Source: Cryptomeria japonica (taxonomy: Eukaryota; Streptophyta; Pinopsida; Cupressales; Cupressaceae). From it: DNA of 64,000 nt. Shown piece by piece: positions 24,843 to 36,681 of this stretch. Location of the stretch: assembly GCF_030272615.1 (NCBI RefSeq), contig NW_026729144.1, positions 111,462 to 175,461 of the forward strand. Direction: 5' to 3'. The notes under the pieces are model-generated. The model had not been told where the DNA came from. It saw only the letters and a program-made list of their open reading frames with translations, and made no database searches. The position numbers and the translations under genes were made by a program. The stretch's first letter is position 1. The number at the start of each line of letters is the position of its first letter.

Positions 24843-27800
24843 ATGGTTGAAACCCGTTCCCACAAATCTAGGAGAGAAACTAAAGAGGCTCAAGAGTCCG
24901 CAAACATGAGTGTCTATGAGTATGACAATGATGTCTTTTTCAATATTGATCATAACACATTACCTAACATGGATGCCTATAGAAACATTCCAAATGTTGA
25001 GAACATGGACACTACAAAAACAATGATACGCACAATGACAATATGGACAAGTTTTCAGTACATTCAGCAGATGTGGAAGAATCCATTATGGATCCCCATT
25101 TCAATCGATTGGTTGAGGAAATAATGAGGAGGGATAGACAATACTTCTTCCAAATGATGGCACAAAGTGGAGCCAAAATACCTCATGATTTTGACATGTC
25201 TCAAATAATGGAAAATCGACCTTTGCAACAAACTCACTCCAACATGGATCAAAGGAGGCCTAATAGCGGAGGCAATAGAGGACCACATATGGTACCTGAA
25301 TCACCATCATATTTGTTTCAAAAACTAGAAGTCCCACATACAAATGGTCAAGCATATGGTACTCACCTTCGCAGACCATTATGGAAGTCTTATGTAGAAA
25401 GATATGCTCAATCACATACCAATGCTAAGGATCAACCACCAAAGCAATTTGATATTCAAAGGCATGCTCAAAATTTTGACACGAGGAAACCCCGTGTCAA
25501 ATTTGGGGGCAACACATTAGAACATGACATGCCTGTAGAGTATGGTATACATGGACAAAGCAGATATTTTGTTCCTCAACATGAATCTATACCAAGTGGT
25601 CCATATATGCAACATCACTATAGACCTCCTCCATATGAACATGTGTATGATCAATATCATCCATATATGCAACATGCTCCTCCTCCAATTGGTGCTTTAA
25701 GCATGGGGTATGGTCCAAGAAGTCGATCTCCACCTAAGAGCAATTTGGAACAACAAATCAGGGACTTACAAAAGAAAATGGTGGACATAAGTACACCAAA
25801 GCCAACATACACAATGAGAGACATATGTCCTTATCCATTTGACAAGAGCATTCCAATGCCTCCATTTCCTACAAACTTTGTGACACCTAAGTTTGATAAG
25901 TATAGAGGAAAAGGGGATCCTAAGGCACACATAAGACAGTTTTTTACAGCTTGCATTGAGGTAGCTTCAGAAGAGACATATTTGATGAGAATAATCCCAC
26001 AATGATCAAGCTATGGAATGGTTCTCCCGACTTCCACCTGGTATTAAGTCATGGGGTGACTTAGCAGAGGCATTTATTCAACATTTCTCCTACAACATAG
26101 AGACAGACATATCAGTCACTACTTTGTGCAACACCAAGCAAAAAGAGGGAGAGTCTTTTGCATCATTTTTACAAAGATGGAAAAATCTAGCTAGCAGATG
26201 CTCTTGTGAAATTCCACAAAAACAAATGGTAGAGATGTTCACACAAAATGTTAACAAAGACATTGGTTATGATCTAAGGAAAGCTTGTTTGTCCACCTTC
26301 AAGGACGTCATTGAAAAAGGCTTAGCAACAAAGAAGGTCCTAATTGAACAAGGAGTCATTAAGATATTCAAGGAAAACAAAGATGACTTTAAGGGAAAAA
26401 ACAAGCCGAGATTTTGGAATAAAAACAAGAACACAGTCAATGATGGTGTTGTTGATGCCAACACAGTGCGACCCAAATTCATTTTTTCTGGATCAAGTTC
26501 TACAAACAATCAGGTGAATACTCAAACAACTTCCAGATCATGGAGGAAGTACACTCCATTGGGAGAACTACTTCAGTCAGTCTTCAAGAAGCTAGTGGCA
26601 AATAAGGTAATCACTATTCCAGATTTTCCTCCATATGAACCAAAGGTTAAACCAAGTTGGTGGAATGATGATGAATATTGTGAATTTCATAAGAGCAAGG
26701 GTCATAAGACAAGAAATTGTCATCGACTAAAGAACATCATACAAGATCTCATTGATAGAGGTGACATTGAGATTGAGGGACACTCATCCAATCAAGAACA
26801 TGAAATGTTTAAGGAACCATTCCCAAAGCATGACAAGGGAAAAGCTAAAGCCATAGATGACCAAACCAACTATACCAGAGCAACCTATAACTATGATTCA
26901 ACTGTCAATCACATTTCGATGGACGATTTTGTCTCTACCATTATCATGAAGGACAAAACACCTGAGAATTCTACCCAAAGACCCAAGATCATTCTGAAAG
27001 GCGTTGGATCTTCTTCTGAACCTACCTCTGAATGTCATGTTACAAGCCGCTGAGGTAAATTCACTTTGCAATGTGCTCCAGCTAAAAACACAGCTTCCTC
27101 ATCAACCAAGCCTAAGTATGACCTTGTAGAACAATTAGGGAAGACAGCCGCGCTCATCTCCATTCTTGATCTCCTACGCATATCCCCTACACATAAATTC
27201 ATTCTTGACAAAATCTTGAGAGAAACCGTCGTTCCTACTGATCTGAACGTGGACCAGTTTCAAGCCATGGTGGGATACCTTTCCATTCCACACTCCCTTA
27301 CATTCACAGAAGCCGATAACGCCTCCGTAAGTCAGCCACATAATGCACCATTACACATTGAAGCCTTTATACACAAACAAAGAAACAAACGAGTCCTGAT
27401 AGATGGAGGAGCAGGTCTAAACATTTGTACATTGAGCACTATTAAACAATCGGGATATTCCGACAAAGCTATGAATTCTACAAAAAAAATTACCATCAAA
27501 GCATATGATGATGAAGAGCGTTCATCCAAAGGAACAGTCACCTTACCTCTCAGAGTCGGGCCAGTTACAAAGGATGTGGTTTGTCAAGTCCTAGACCTGG
27601 ATCTCACATACAATATATTACTAGGACGTCCTTGGATTCATGAGATGAGTGCAGTCCCATCTACATATCATCGATGTATCAAGTTTTCACACAATGGAGT
27701 TGAAGTGACTATCAAAGTGGATCCAAATCCATTCATATATTGCAACAATCTGCGACCTCGTTAAGAAATAACAATACCAGTCAATCGAGAGGCTATTCCA

Positions 27801-28964
27801 TCTTCAACATATGTGGATCCAGAATCCTTGAAAGCTTCTACATCAAAACAAGTAGAGCACAAAGAAAATTTCAAGTTTAAAGACCTGGGATGTGGTGAGT
27901 ATATCTTCCATGTTGATCAACTCCCACTATTTGCTAAGGTATTCGGTCAACTAGAACAACCTACAAACAATTTGTAAGGAATTAGGTGTGAACCACCTAG
28001 TGTTGTGGCTATTAAGTCTGAATGCAAATCTCCTCTAGTGGTGCAAGCAGCTCTTGATATCAATAGTCCTAAGAGTGGTTCCAACAAAGAATCTATTGAG
28101 TGTATCGCCAACCCTCTTGATAACTCACATAGCTTTACCATTTCATCCACTCATTCCATTTCCACTCCACTTCCAGACTTGGATCGACAAGAATTACAAA
28201 AGTGCTTACCCATTGGGGATCAAAAATCAAGCTTTGAAAAGAAAAATCTAAAAGTCAATAATAAAGAAAAGTCCTTTAGTCTAAATCAAAATCAAAATCT
28301 ATTGGACTCTACAAAAATCAAAGTCAAGGATAAAAATCCTATGAAAGAAAAAGAGCAAGAGTTGATCTCCCCTAATATCAAAATAACTGGGGGCAAAAGT
28401 TCTAAAATTTCAAATCAAAAAGCATACTTGTTGATCCTAAGTCTCCATCATGCTATCCTACTTTCACTTCTTTTTGCAATCACAAGCCTTCATCACTCAT
28501 CCACTTGTTTCACACATCCATTCACTTCTAGTGATACATCATGGACCTTTAATGGAGCTTCCTCGAAGGACTTTTCTATCAGTGATGCCCAAACTTCTTT
28601 AGGTAACATGCATACGGGCCTACGTAGTCCACACACTAGTAATTCTATCTCAGTTCCTTTATCAAGGAAGACAGTCACTCAAGCTACACATCATTCAGTC
28701 AAGGAACAATGCAGCTACAATCACAAGGTCAAGCCTCGCACATTTGAGGTAGGTGATTTGGTTCTCAGAGAAAATCCCAAAAATCAGCAAGACAGAGAGA
28801 AGAAGGGCAAGTTCGAACCAAATTGGCTTGGTCCTTACATCATCACAGCAACATATGGATCTGGCGCATATCAGCTCTCAACTACAGAAGGTGAACCTTT
28901 GGAAGATCCTATCAATAGCATGCACCTTCGTAGGTTTTACACATACCTCTTTGGAGTATCCTAA
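24843..28964 (+). pseudogene. gag-pro: gag-pro with integrase tail, element A (decayed)
   Basis: One broken coding region of about 1,370 codons starting MVETRSHKSRRE. Gag carries a retrotransposon-Gag core (FSRLPPGIKSWGDLAEAFIQ near 26020) and a zinc knuckle, YCEFHKSKGHKTRNC near 26680. Protease follows, with active site LIDGGAG near 27400 and ILLGRPW near 27620. After the protease comes no reverse transcriptase, RNase H or integrase core. Instead about 250 polar codons (28005-28715) lead into an integrase C-terminal tail (KVKPRTFEVGDLVLR, then FEPNWLGPYII and MHLRRFY, 28720-28940). Damage compared with B: a frameshift near 25015, an 8-bp loss near 25998, and stops at about 27051, 27762 and 27976. 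B has the same missing domains, so the loss is ancestral. Confidence 0.85.
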
Positions 28965-30576
28965 TTCAAAAATACAAAAAAAATAAAAAATTTCAAAAAT
29001 ACAAAAAAATTCAAAAATTTCAAAAATACAAAAAAAATTATAAAACAAAAAAAAAAGTCGTTACTTGGTAAAAACCTGGCAAACAGGCGCCTTGTGACAC
29101 AAAAAACATCAAAAAATCAAAAAAGTAAAGAAAAATAATTTCGTCCAATGGTGAAAACCACTTAAGTGGCGCACTGGGCAAGTACCATGGTGAAAACTGG
29201 GTCACCAGCACCATGTGTAGAGACATTGCCCCTCCCTCCTTTAGGATTCTCTTTCATCACTTCACTTTGCACACACTCACAACCAATTCATCCATAATAA
29301 ACTTACCCATTTCCATCATGGCTTGTTATTGATCTACCCAAGATTGGTTAGCCATTCATAATAAACCTCCCTTTTCACCTCCCTTTCCATCCATAACAAA
29401 TCAACTCCTATTTGTGGCTAAGGCAAATCCTACGTCTAGTGATGGGTGTGGAACTGAGAACATCACATGTTTCAAGGAGTACAGTTTCTTCCAGCTTCCT
29501 TCAGTCTATCCGCGCACAATCTGCAATAAAGCAACATTTGCATCATAGATCCATAATAAAGTTTCATCTTCTCCACAATAAAGTATCAGTTTCATGGATT
29601 CAATCAGTTTCAGATGAGACACAGCAGCAACAATGGGCTTCAACAAATCAAATCGTTCAACAGACTCAAACAACATTATGGTTTAGTGATATCTATCCTT
29701 TTTGTGAAAGTAAACATTGTGACCACAATCAAATAAGACTTATACAAGTGAAAAGAGACACTAAATTTGAGGACTATCGTGGATGTTGGTGTCGAGTCTT
29801 GGTTTTCTTTTGATTTTATCTTTTGGTGACATGTCTTTTAGCTTTTCCAGGATGTCTCTGACTAGAGATTTTATCTCCAGGATGTCTTTGACTAGAAAGG
29901 CGAGGATGGGGTATCGTCACCTATTTTTCTTTACTGTATGTGGATTGTCTCTTAGTAATGCTATGGCTTGTCCAAGGATATGAGGACGCTGTGAGTCTAG
30001 TGTGAACTGGGGCATTCCTTGTTTGTGACTGTCTTATCTCCATGCAAACAGGTACAATGACTTTCTGGGTCAAACATATGCCTCGATTGTCATAACCTAC
30101 TTGCCATAATAAAGCTCAATGATGATAATGCACAAGAAGCTCTTTCACTTTCATATCTTCTATCTTTTATCCCCCTTTCCTGATTGACTTCCATCGTCCT
30201 TCTTGAGTTTGTGTAGCCTGCTATCACATGACTGAGTATAATGACACACCAAAAACATTTGCATTTTATGTAGTTGCACCTGCATTACCACATATTAAGC
30301 ATTTCATACATACATATAGATATCACAATTGCATCACATCCTGCACACAACACATGTTAGAACATTTTATATTCTCATCATGTAAATAGTTATTTGCATT
30401 GTCATATCCATCCGCATTTCATACATTCACATTTGCATTAGCATAACATATAAAAACATAAAAGAAAAAAATATTGTATTTCATCATATACATATTTGCA
30501 TCCATATCATAAGCATCACATAAGAACATCTCATCACATAGGTACACATGCATATAGCTACCGCAAAGATGAATCA

Positions 30577-30617
<41 letters not shown>

Positions 30618-30723
30618 GTCATGATACAATGATGTCAAAATCATATGGCTACAAAGCACCCGAAGGTGTCTACATCATCATACAAAAATGGTACAATACT
30701 GATACATAGGGAGCCCTCTACGG
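28965..30723 (+). other. 3' non-coding region of element A, structured part
   Basis: A-rich runs (28970-29060) are followed by a block of short inverted repeats at about 29060-29215: CCTG-GCAAA-CAGG, CCAC-TTAA-GTGG and CTGG-GTCA-CCAG. The block is also present in B at about 40880-41040. After 29230 come several 'cataataaa' words and a (TA)n microsatellite at about 30578-30612. No gene is supported. Confidence 0.5.
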
Positions 30724-32628
30724 CTATGATGAACTCCCTCCCTCGGAGTTGCCTGGCCTCAACGGAATCTGAGCCCCCGAAGGACACACCCCAGGATCAT
30801 CCCTCCTGTCCCCTCTAGCTGGTGGTGGTGGAGGACCCATAACCCCACCACTAGATGTTTGTCTCCTCCGGCTCCCTCTCGTAGCTGTCGTTGTCCACGA
30901 TGGTCTATGGAAGCTCCTCGCCTACTGATCAGCTGGCACCGCACCATAATAGAGATCCCACCAGTAACTGATCTCCTCCCCTGCCTGCAGGACGTAGGCA
31001 TATCCAACCCCTGTGTCCTCTGTTATTTGCCTCCCAGCCCTCAGTGCTGTCTCAGCCTCTATGTAGCGCTGAATGGCCTTATCCCGCTTCTGCTCAGTAT
31101 CTCTGAGCCGCCTCCTGAGCCTATCCCTCTCCCTCTCCAGCTCCTGGATCTCATCTTCTTGTCCTTGGCAGATCTCCCTCAGCTCTGTCAGCTCATCCTC
31201 CTCTGCCTTAGCCCCCTGTGGCTCCCCTTATACGAGTGCCTGCCCCTGTGCCTATACTGGTGCCTGTCCCTGTATCTGTCCCTGTACCTGTCCCTGTACC
31301 TGCACCTGTCTGGGACCCTGTGCTGCTGGCCCCTGTAACAGTAATCCACCATGACCCCTCACTACCTAAGCCTGCCTGTCCTCTCCACCCTCCCTCCGTG
31401 GCGCCACCCTCCTCTCTCCAACTGTCCCCCTCCTCCTCCGTCGGCCTCTACCCCCATCATCTCCATCATCATCCCCATCCCCACCACCATCTCCATCTAG
31501 TCGCTCTCCTAGATCCGTCAGGCGTGGGAATGGATGCTTAGCCCAGTATGTTGTGTACTTGGCATCCATGCCGGCATCCTCAATCTCTGGCCACACGTCC
31601 CAGGGTAGGGGCATCATCTCTACTAGCTGTGTCATAGCTTGATCATATGATAATAAGGGCCCAAACTGCGCCTGATCTCTGACAGTCCGTGCTTACATGC
31701 CTGAACCTCATGGCATCCATTGAATCTTGTCGAACTGCCTGCCCACCCTATCCACCAACTACCTCTCCTATACATAGGGCGTCCGCCCAATCAGATACCT
31801 GCTCTGGAAGGTGTAGGGCAGCTCTACTGCATCATCCTCCCACTACTCGCATCCCAGGTATGGCCTCCATATAACCATATCAATGTCATCAATCACCTGC
31901 CACCAGTGCTCTAACCTGCCAATCCGTGGCTGTGAAGTGATCATGTCGTACAAGTGTACGAAACTGCGTCCATGACCTCTGCCCCTGAAATGTATTGGTC
32001 TCGTCACTGGCAGATGCTCATAGGCCCACACCTGTAATAATGTCACCCCGCAGCCCAATCCCACTGACTTGTGGTACACAAACTGATGTAGCTCATAACA
32101 TAGGTGTGCTAGCACACATGGTCCCCAAGCATATCTGGTGTGCTATGTCACCAGTGTCTCCAGTGCACCTCCCCAACCCATAGCCAACCCTCGTGTCACT
32201 CTATCAGGACAAAGGAACTCGCTGATCGCTCCTCCTATCACTGCTGGCAGCACTAATCCTGTAGCTGTCATGGTGTCCCAAGCCACATGTCCAGCCCTCA
32301 TCTCCAGTCCTGGGTCCCGGAACACTCCTCTTAGGGCCTCCCTGTCTCCATCTCGATCGTAGGGAATCAGCTCCCCATCGATCGGTATCCTAAGGATCCT
32401 GTATACATCCTCTAGGGTGATTGTCATCTCACCCATCGGCAGATGAAACGTACATGTCTCGGAGTGCGACCTCTCCGCTAGTGCAGTCAGCAGTCCCATG
32501 TTTGCCCGAAACTCAGGCACATACAAAATATGTCCCAGACCCATAGCCTCAATCATAGCTCGGTCCTCAAATGTCAACTCAAGTCGCAACTTCTGAGTCG
32601 ATGGGAATCTCTCCCGTGACTCCAACAT
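30724..32628 (-). pseudogene. Antisense plant-mobile-domain (PMD) protein gene inside element A
   Basis: Runs against the direction of the retroelement. A single frame of 635 codons holds from ATG at 32626-32628 to TAG at 30724-30726, with no frameshift but ten premature stops: TAG at 32143, 31843, 31768, 31759, 31366, 31252 and 30922, TGA at 31708, TAA at 31693 and 31228 (lowest coordinate of each). The N-terminal half is a plant mobile domain: FHLPMGEMTITLEDVYRIL near residue 60 and VTLLQVWAYEHLPVTRP near residue 195 are its hallmarks. A Gly/Asp/Arg-rich stretch and a Gln-rich repeat (QVQGQ) follow, then a charged coiled coil (about 31215-31060) and a polar tail. PMD proteins occur both as host genes (MAIL1/MAIN) and as transposon passengers; antisense extra ORFs are known in plant Tat-type gypsy elements. 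B is truncated before this region. Confidence 0.8.
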
Positions 32629-32673
32629 AGGCAGATACTCCTGCAGTCAAGCAAATCAATCATGTCAATCATC

Positions 32674-32992
32674 GTGGCATTCAATGTTCATCACAAAATG
32701 CTACCTTTTATCTAAGTGCATATGGTACTCTATCCTAGTGACACTCACTGTTCATCACAAAGTGTTGCTTCTATCCTAGTGACACTCACTGTTCATCACA
32801 AAGTGTTGCTATTTGCCCTAGTAGTACTCCCTGTTCATCACAAAGTACTATGTGTGTGGCACTCCCTGTTCATCACAAAGTGCCGCTCACATTTGCACTC
32901 ACTATTCATCACAAAGTGTTGCTCATATTTTAGTACTCCCTGTTTATCAGAAAGTACTATATCTTGGTACTCACTGTTCATCACAAAGTGCC
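32674..32992. repeat. Array of eight hairpin-forming repeats with a constant loop
   Basis: A CTGTTCATCACAA-like core occurs eight times (core starts about 32686, 32750, 32791, 32833, 32868, 32904, 32942, 32976; spacing 34-64 bp). Each is flanked by complementary arms of 5-10 bp. The arms differ between units yet keep pairing: GGCATT/AATGCT, GACACT/AGTGTT, AGTACT/AGTACT, GGCACT/AGTGCC, GGTACT/AGTGCC. The array begins 46 bp upstream of the antisense PMD start codon and lies between that gene and the 3' LTR. Confidence 0.8.
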
Positions 32993-33004
32993 TTGATCTA
33001 TCCT

Positions 33005-33215
33005 ATCCTAGGGCCTCTGCTTGAGTGAATCCTCTTGAGAAGTTTCCTAATTGGCAACGTATGTTCTATCATAGAATTGTCAATCCTAGCCCTATTTTCT
33101 ATCCTAGTCTTCCCTAGAGGACCTGCTTGAGTGTATCCTCTCAGCAGCTTATCCAATCGACAGCGTATGTTCATCACAGAACTGCTGATTTGACCTAGAA
33201 GACAAAAATTCACAT
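33005..33215. repeat. 106-bp direct repeat sharing the hairpin core
   Basis: 'ctgcttgagtg' begins two units at 33017 and 33123. Each continues with 'atcctct', a GTATGTTC..ATC core and a short inverted repeat (for example GTTC-ATCACA-GAAC in unit 2). The TGTTCATCACA word links these units to the array on their left. Confidence 0.65.
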
Positions 33216-33734
33216 TTTTGGAAACAAACGCGCTTTTCTGACATAAACATGCATTTATTACATTACCTAGTATGCATTAATGACAACAATAAATGCATCA
33301 AAGTACAAGGAGGTTTTGTGGTACTTATTGGCTCTCCTGCCTCTACTGGCCTCTGGAATCGGCGAACGCGGTCGAATCTATGAACCAAAGCCATCGCTGC
33401 TAACTACTGCTGCTCTTTTCTCTCTCTGCACTCTAATCTTTTGGAGGTGTAGATGACAATGAAGATGTATTTCCCTCGTGGTCTATCTTATAGACTGCCC
33501 TAGCCCTCGTTTCCTGAGTCAGTCTTCATTATCCCCTGACTCTAACACTTTATCCGATCAGTCCATTCTATCCCGTCATTCTTATCGAGAGATTGTCTGC
33601 GATCTTTTCAGACATTTTCTCATCCAATCTCTCGAGGGGGCATATCATTCCCATCTTGGGGCAAATCTGTATCAGTTCATCTTATCTTATTTGAAACAAC
33701 GCAACAAGTCGCATTGTCTCAAAGAGGGGCAAAA
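33216..33734 (+). other. 3' end of element A with polypurine tract
   Basis: Non-coding tail of A. It ends with AAAGAGGGGCAAAA at 33721-33734, the polypurine tract that primes plus-strand synthesis, directly before TGTAGACACCC. The 94-codon open frame at 33478-33762 runs into the LTR and is not considered a gene. Confidence 0.6.
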
Positions 33735-34450
33735 TGTAGACACCCAAAATTGTCTAGTCTAATTAAATAAATATTTTATTTATTTAATTATCTAAGCTTA
33801 ATTCTTCTATTAATTAAATAAATCTTTATTTATTTAATTAATTCATTTATTCTCTTCTAGCCTTATTTCTCATTTAAATAAATACATTTATTTATTTAAA
33901 TTATCCTTTTCCTAAATTAAATAAATATCTTATTTATTTAATTGATCTCACTTCTTCTATTAATTAAATAAATCTTTATTTATTTAATTAATTCATTAAC
34001 CTTTTCTACCCACGACACATGGCATTTATCTCTTAATTCATACACTACCTACCCTCTAATCATAGCCGACCTCCTTTTACACCTCTCAATCTTATCCCTC
34101 CATTTCTTATAGTGTCTTCTATATAAGGAGATGCTTCCTTCATTATCAAACCCTAATGAATTTTATGCACTTGACTACACTACGATCCTACTTGCAACCA
34201 CATTCCGTTCTTTGTTCAACTCTTGTGCACATAAAATCTGAGAGCAAATATATCAAGCAAGATCAATGGAGATCCAAACCCTATTGGACATGTGATGGTA
34301 TAATCTTTGTGATTTCATTTGATTTGCATTGTCTTAGGTAATCTTCATATGTTATGGTGGATCTTTGTTGTTGTTAGGCTAGGGTTTTGTGGTTGAATTC
34401 ATTTAGCCTTTCAATATCGTTATTATTGTTATCCATTTTCACCATATACA
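33735..34450 (+). repeat. Shared LTR: 3' LTR of A and 5' LTR of B (716 bp)
   Basis: TGTAGACACCC to ACCATATACA with TATATAAG at 34120. Polypurine tract on the left and primer-binding site on the right show that it belongs to both internal regions. Confidence 0.9.
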
Positions 34451-36681
34451 TTTTGGCACGCCCGGTGGGACTCTTGTCCCTTTTTGCATTTAACATCTTT
34501 GTTGCAGATTTTCTATTTTGAAGTTGCAGATCTGATGTTGTCGACCACATTTTGATATTCTCGCGTCTGCGTACTTTCGGATCGCGTTTTTGATTTTCTG
34601 GCGCGTCTGCGACATCTGGAATCGAGTCTGTGTTATCGACAGTATTTTATTTTGCAGGTTTCGGAAATCGCGTTTGTGTTCCTCAGTCGCGTCTGCGGTG
34701 TTTTTAGACGCGTCTGGGTTCTAGAGCCGCGTCTGTGTCTCACAGAGCCGCGTCTGCGTCACAAAGTCACGTCTGTGTTGAAGGTAATCACATCTGTGTG
34801 CACCGATTTCAAATTTTGAGATACTGATTTGGTTTTGAGTTTTGCATTTAATGTTTCAGATTTGGTTTATTTTGAGCTAACATTTTCAGATCTGGCTAAC
34901 GAAATTAGTGCAGCTTGTCTTGAAAGCAAAATCGTTTGGTTGAAGGCCCCTATTTTCACAAAGTCTTCTAGATTTAAATTTTACCTAACTTGTGTGCTTG
35001 CAGGAAGGGGTGATTATTTGAAACAATCCAAACTACTAACAACTCTTTGTTGTAGGTCCTTGCCAAGGGTTTTTGGATTTTTATTGTGTGCCTTGTTTTC
35101 ATAGACTAGCAAACACTTCAATTGGTGCACTAAAATTGAATCATTGTCTTTTGTGTGTTGAGCAATAGGCTCTTTTTGTTTAATCTTTAGAGGGCCTATC
35201 TTCCCGTGTGGTCATTAGGACTACTAGTGAGAAGAGAATGACCCAAGTGGTACCGAGGAAAATCCACCTCTTCTGAACCACTATAAATAACTGTATTCAT
35301 GGTGAAAACTATGAATAACGTGTGCTGATTAGTTCATACCGACACTATGTCTCCTCATAAACCCAGTTGATCAAATTTATTTGATCAATTGTAGGGCGTA
35401 ACCCCTACCGGCTCGGAGCCTTCTGTATTTACAGAGCTGAAAGTGTTGCATGTATGGCCACACGAGCATATGCCCTTGCTAGCACCTTTTTGTTTTAGAA
35501 GCCCAAATCCTTCTAGTTGTTGGGGCAGGAGGTCGGACCTCTAGTAGCGGTCCACACACATACGGTTCTTAGTAGAGATACAAAGTTCACCACAGGGAGT
35601 TTTCGTGGGGACTAATGCTTGGCTGACCCAAGAAGTGAGTGCCGAGGGTGGAGCCAGTGAGGTCAAGCATCTAAGTATCCGCTCTGAATAGCATAGTCTC
35701 AGGGGTAAAACCCCATGTGGGATCAACAACTATTGTCTTGGCCAGCCATAAGAATTGTGCTTGACTTATTTTAAACATTCAAAAAATTTAAGACCAAACA
35801 ACAAAACATTGTGTCTTCAAGTGTATGCAAAACAATTTTACATCAAACAACACACTTTTCTTGGAGTCATTTTGAGTCTAGACACTTGCAAACATTGGGT
35901 CTTCATCAACACTGTGTCCTCTTGTCACGAAAAATAGTCAAACAGTCAGATTTGGTCACAACAAAATGACTTCACAGATTGGAAAAAATCGCACAAATTT
36001 TGCAAAAACGCGTCTGTGTCTGACATAATAGTGTCTATATTTTATAACCACGTCTATGAAGGGCAGAAACGCGTATGTGTTTCCAAAATCAATAGTGCAT
36101 TTTACAAAAAACTCAGAAATGGGTCTATGTTAAACAGAACCACGTCTGTGTCAGGAAATTGCGTCTGTGAAGTATACAGGCGCGTCTATGTTTAGAATTG
36201 AAAAACTTTTACAGTCCAGCAAACAAACACAGTCAGTTTCGGAATTCTTGAGCTTCCTAGGTCATTTCACCAGGGCTCATCTAGCATTCAACCTGTCTTT
36301 GGGTCTCACAAACTCCATCATTGCTTTACACCTTACATTACATTAACATTTGTCTAAACTTGAGTCAAAAGGTCACTTGCTTGTCCTCATCATACTTTGT
36401 CAACACACTACATACAACAACACTTTGCTAAGTTGTCCCTTATCAAGGTCTATCACCTTTGGGTCTCATTTGGTCTTACTTAGAGTCAAGGTCAACCTAC
36501 CTCATCAAGAGAAACTATCCTCTCTTTGGAAGCCACACCTACTCTACTACATACATACTTGGTCCTACACTTTGGACATTGCAAGTACACTTCAGATTCA
36601 TTTACATTCCATCCAACCCTTGGTCTTCCATACTCTTTCCATTTTCATCTAGACTCACACATCTTGGTCGATACCTAGTTC
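34451..36681 (+). other. 5' leader of element B with two clusters of the 9-mer
   Basis: Primer-binding site at 34454. Cluster 1 has GCGTCTGYG-like words at about 34562, 34583, 34602, 34624, 34670, 34688, 34709, 34729, 34750, 34769 and 34789. Cluster 2 has them at about 36010, 36032, 36050, 36071, 36121, 36142, 36161 and 36182. Steps are mostly 18-22 bp and the spacers are dissimilar. Otherwise colinear with leader A. Confidence 0.65.

Noticed and set aside
30859..31541. Plus-strand open frames of 93-159 codons rich in Leu, Ser, Pro and Cys
   Set aside because: They are opposite-strand shadows of the antisense PMD gene's Gln-rich and coiled-coil region.
32674..32992. CRISPR-like array of spaced repeats
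   Set aside because: Repeats are not uniform in spacing, the conserved part is a loop between variable complementary arms, no cas genes are present and the context is a plant retroelement.
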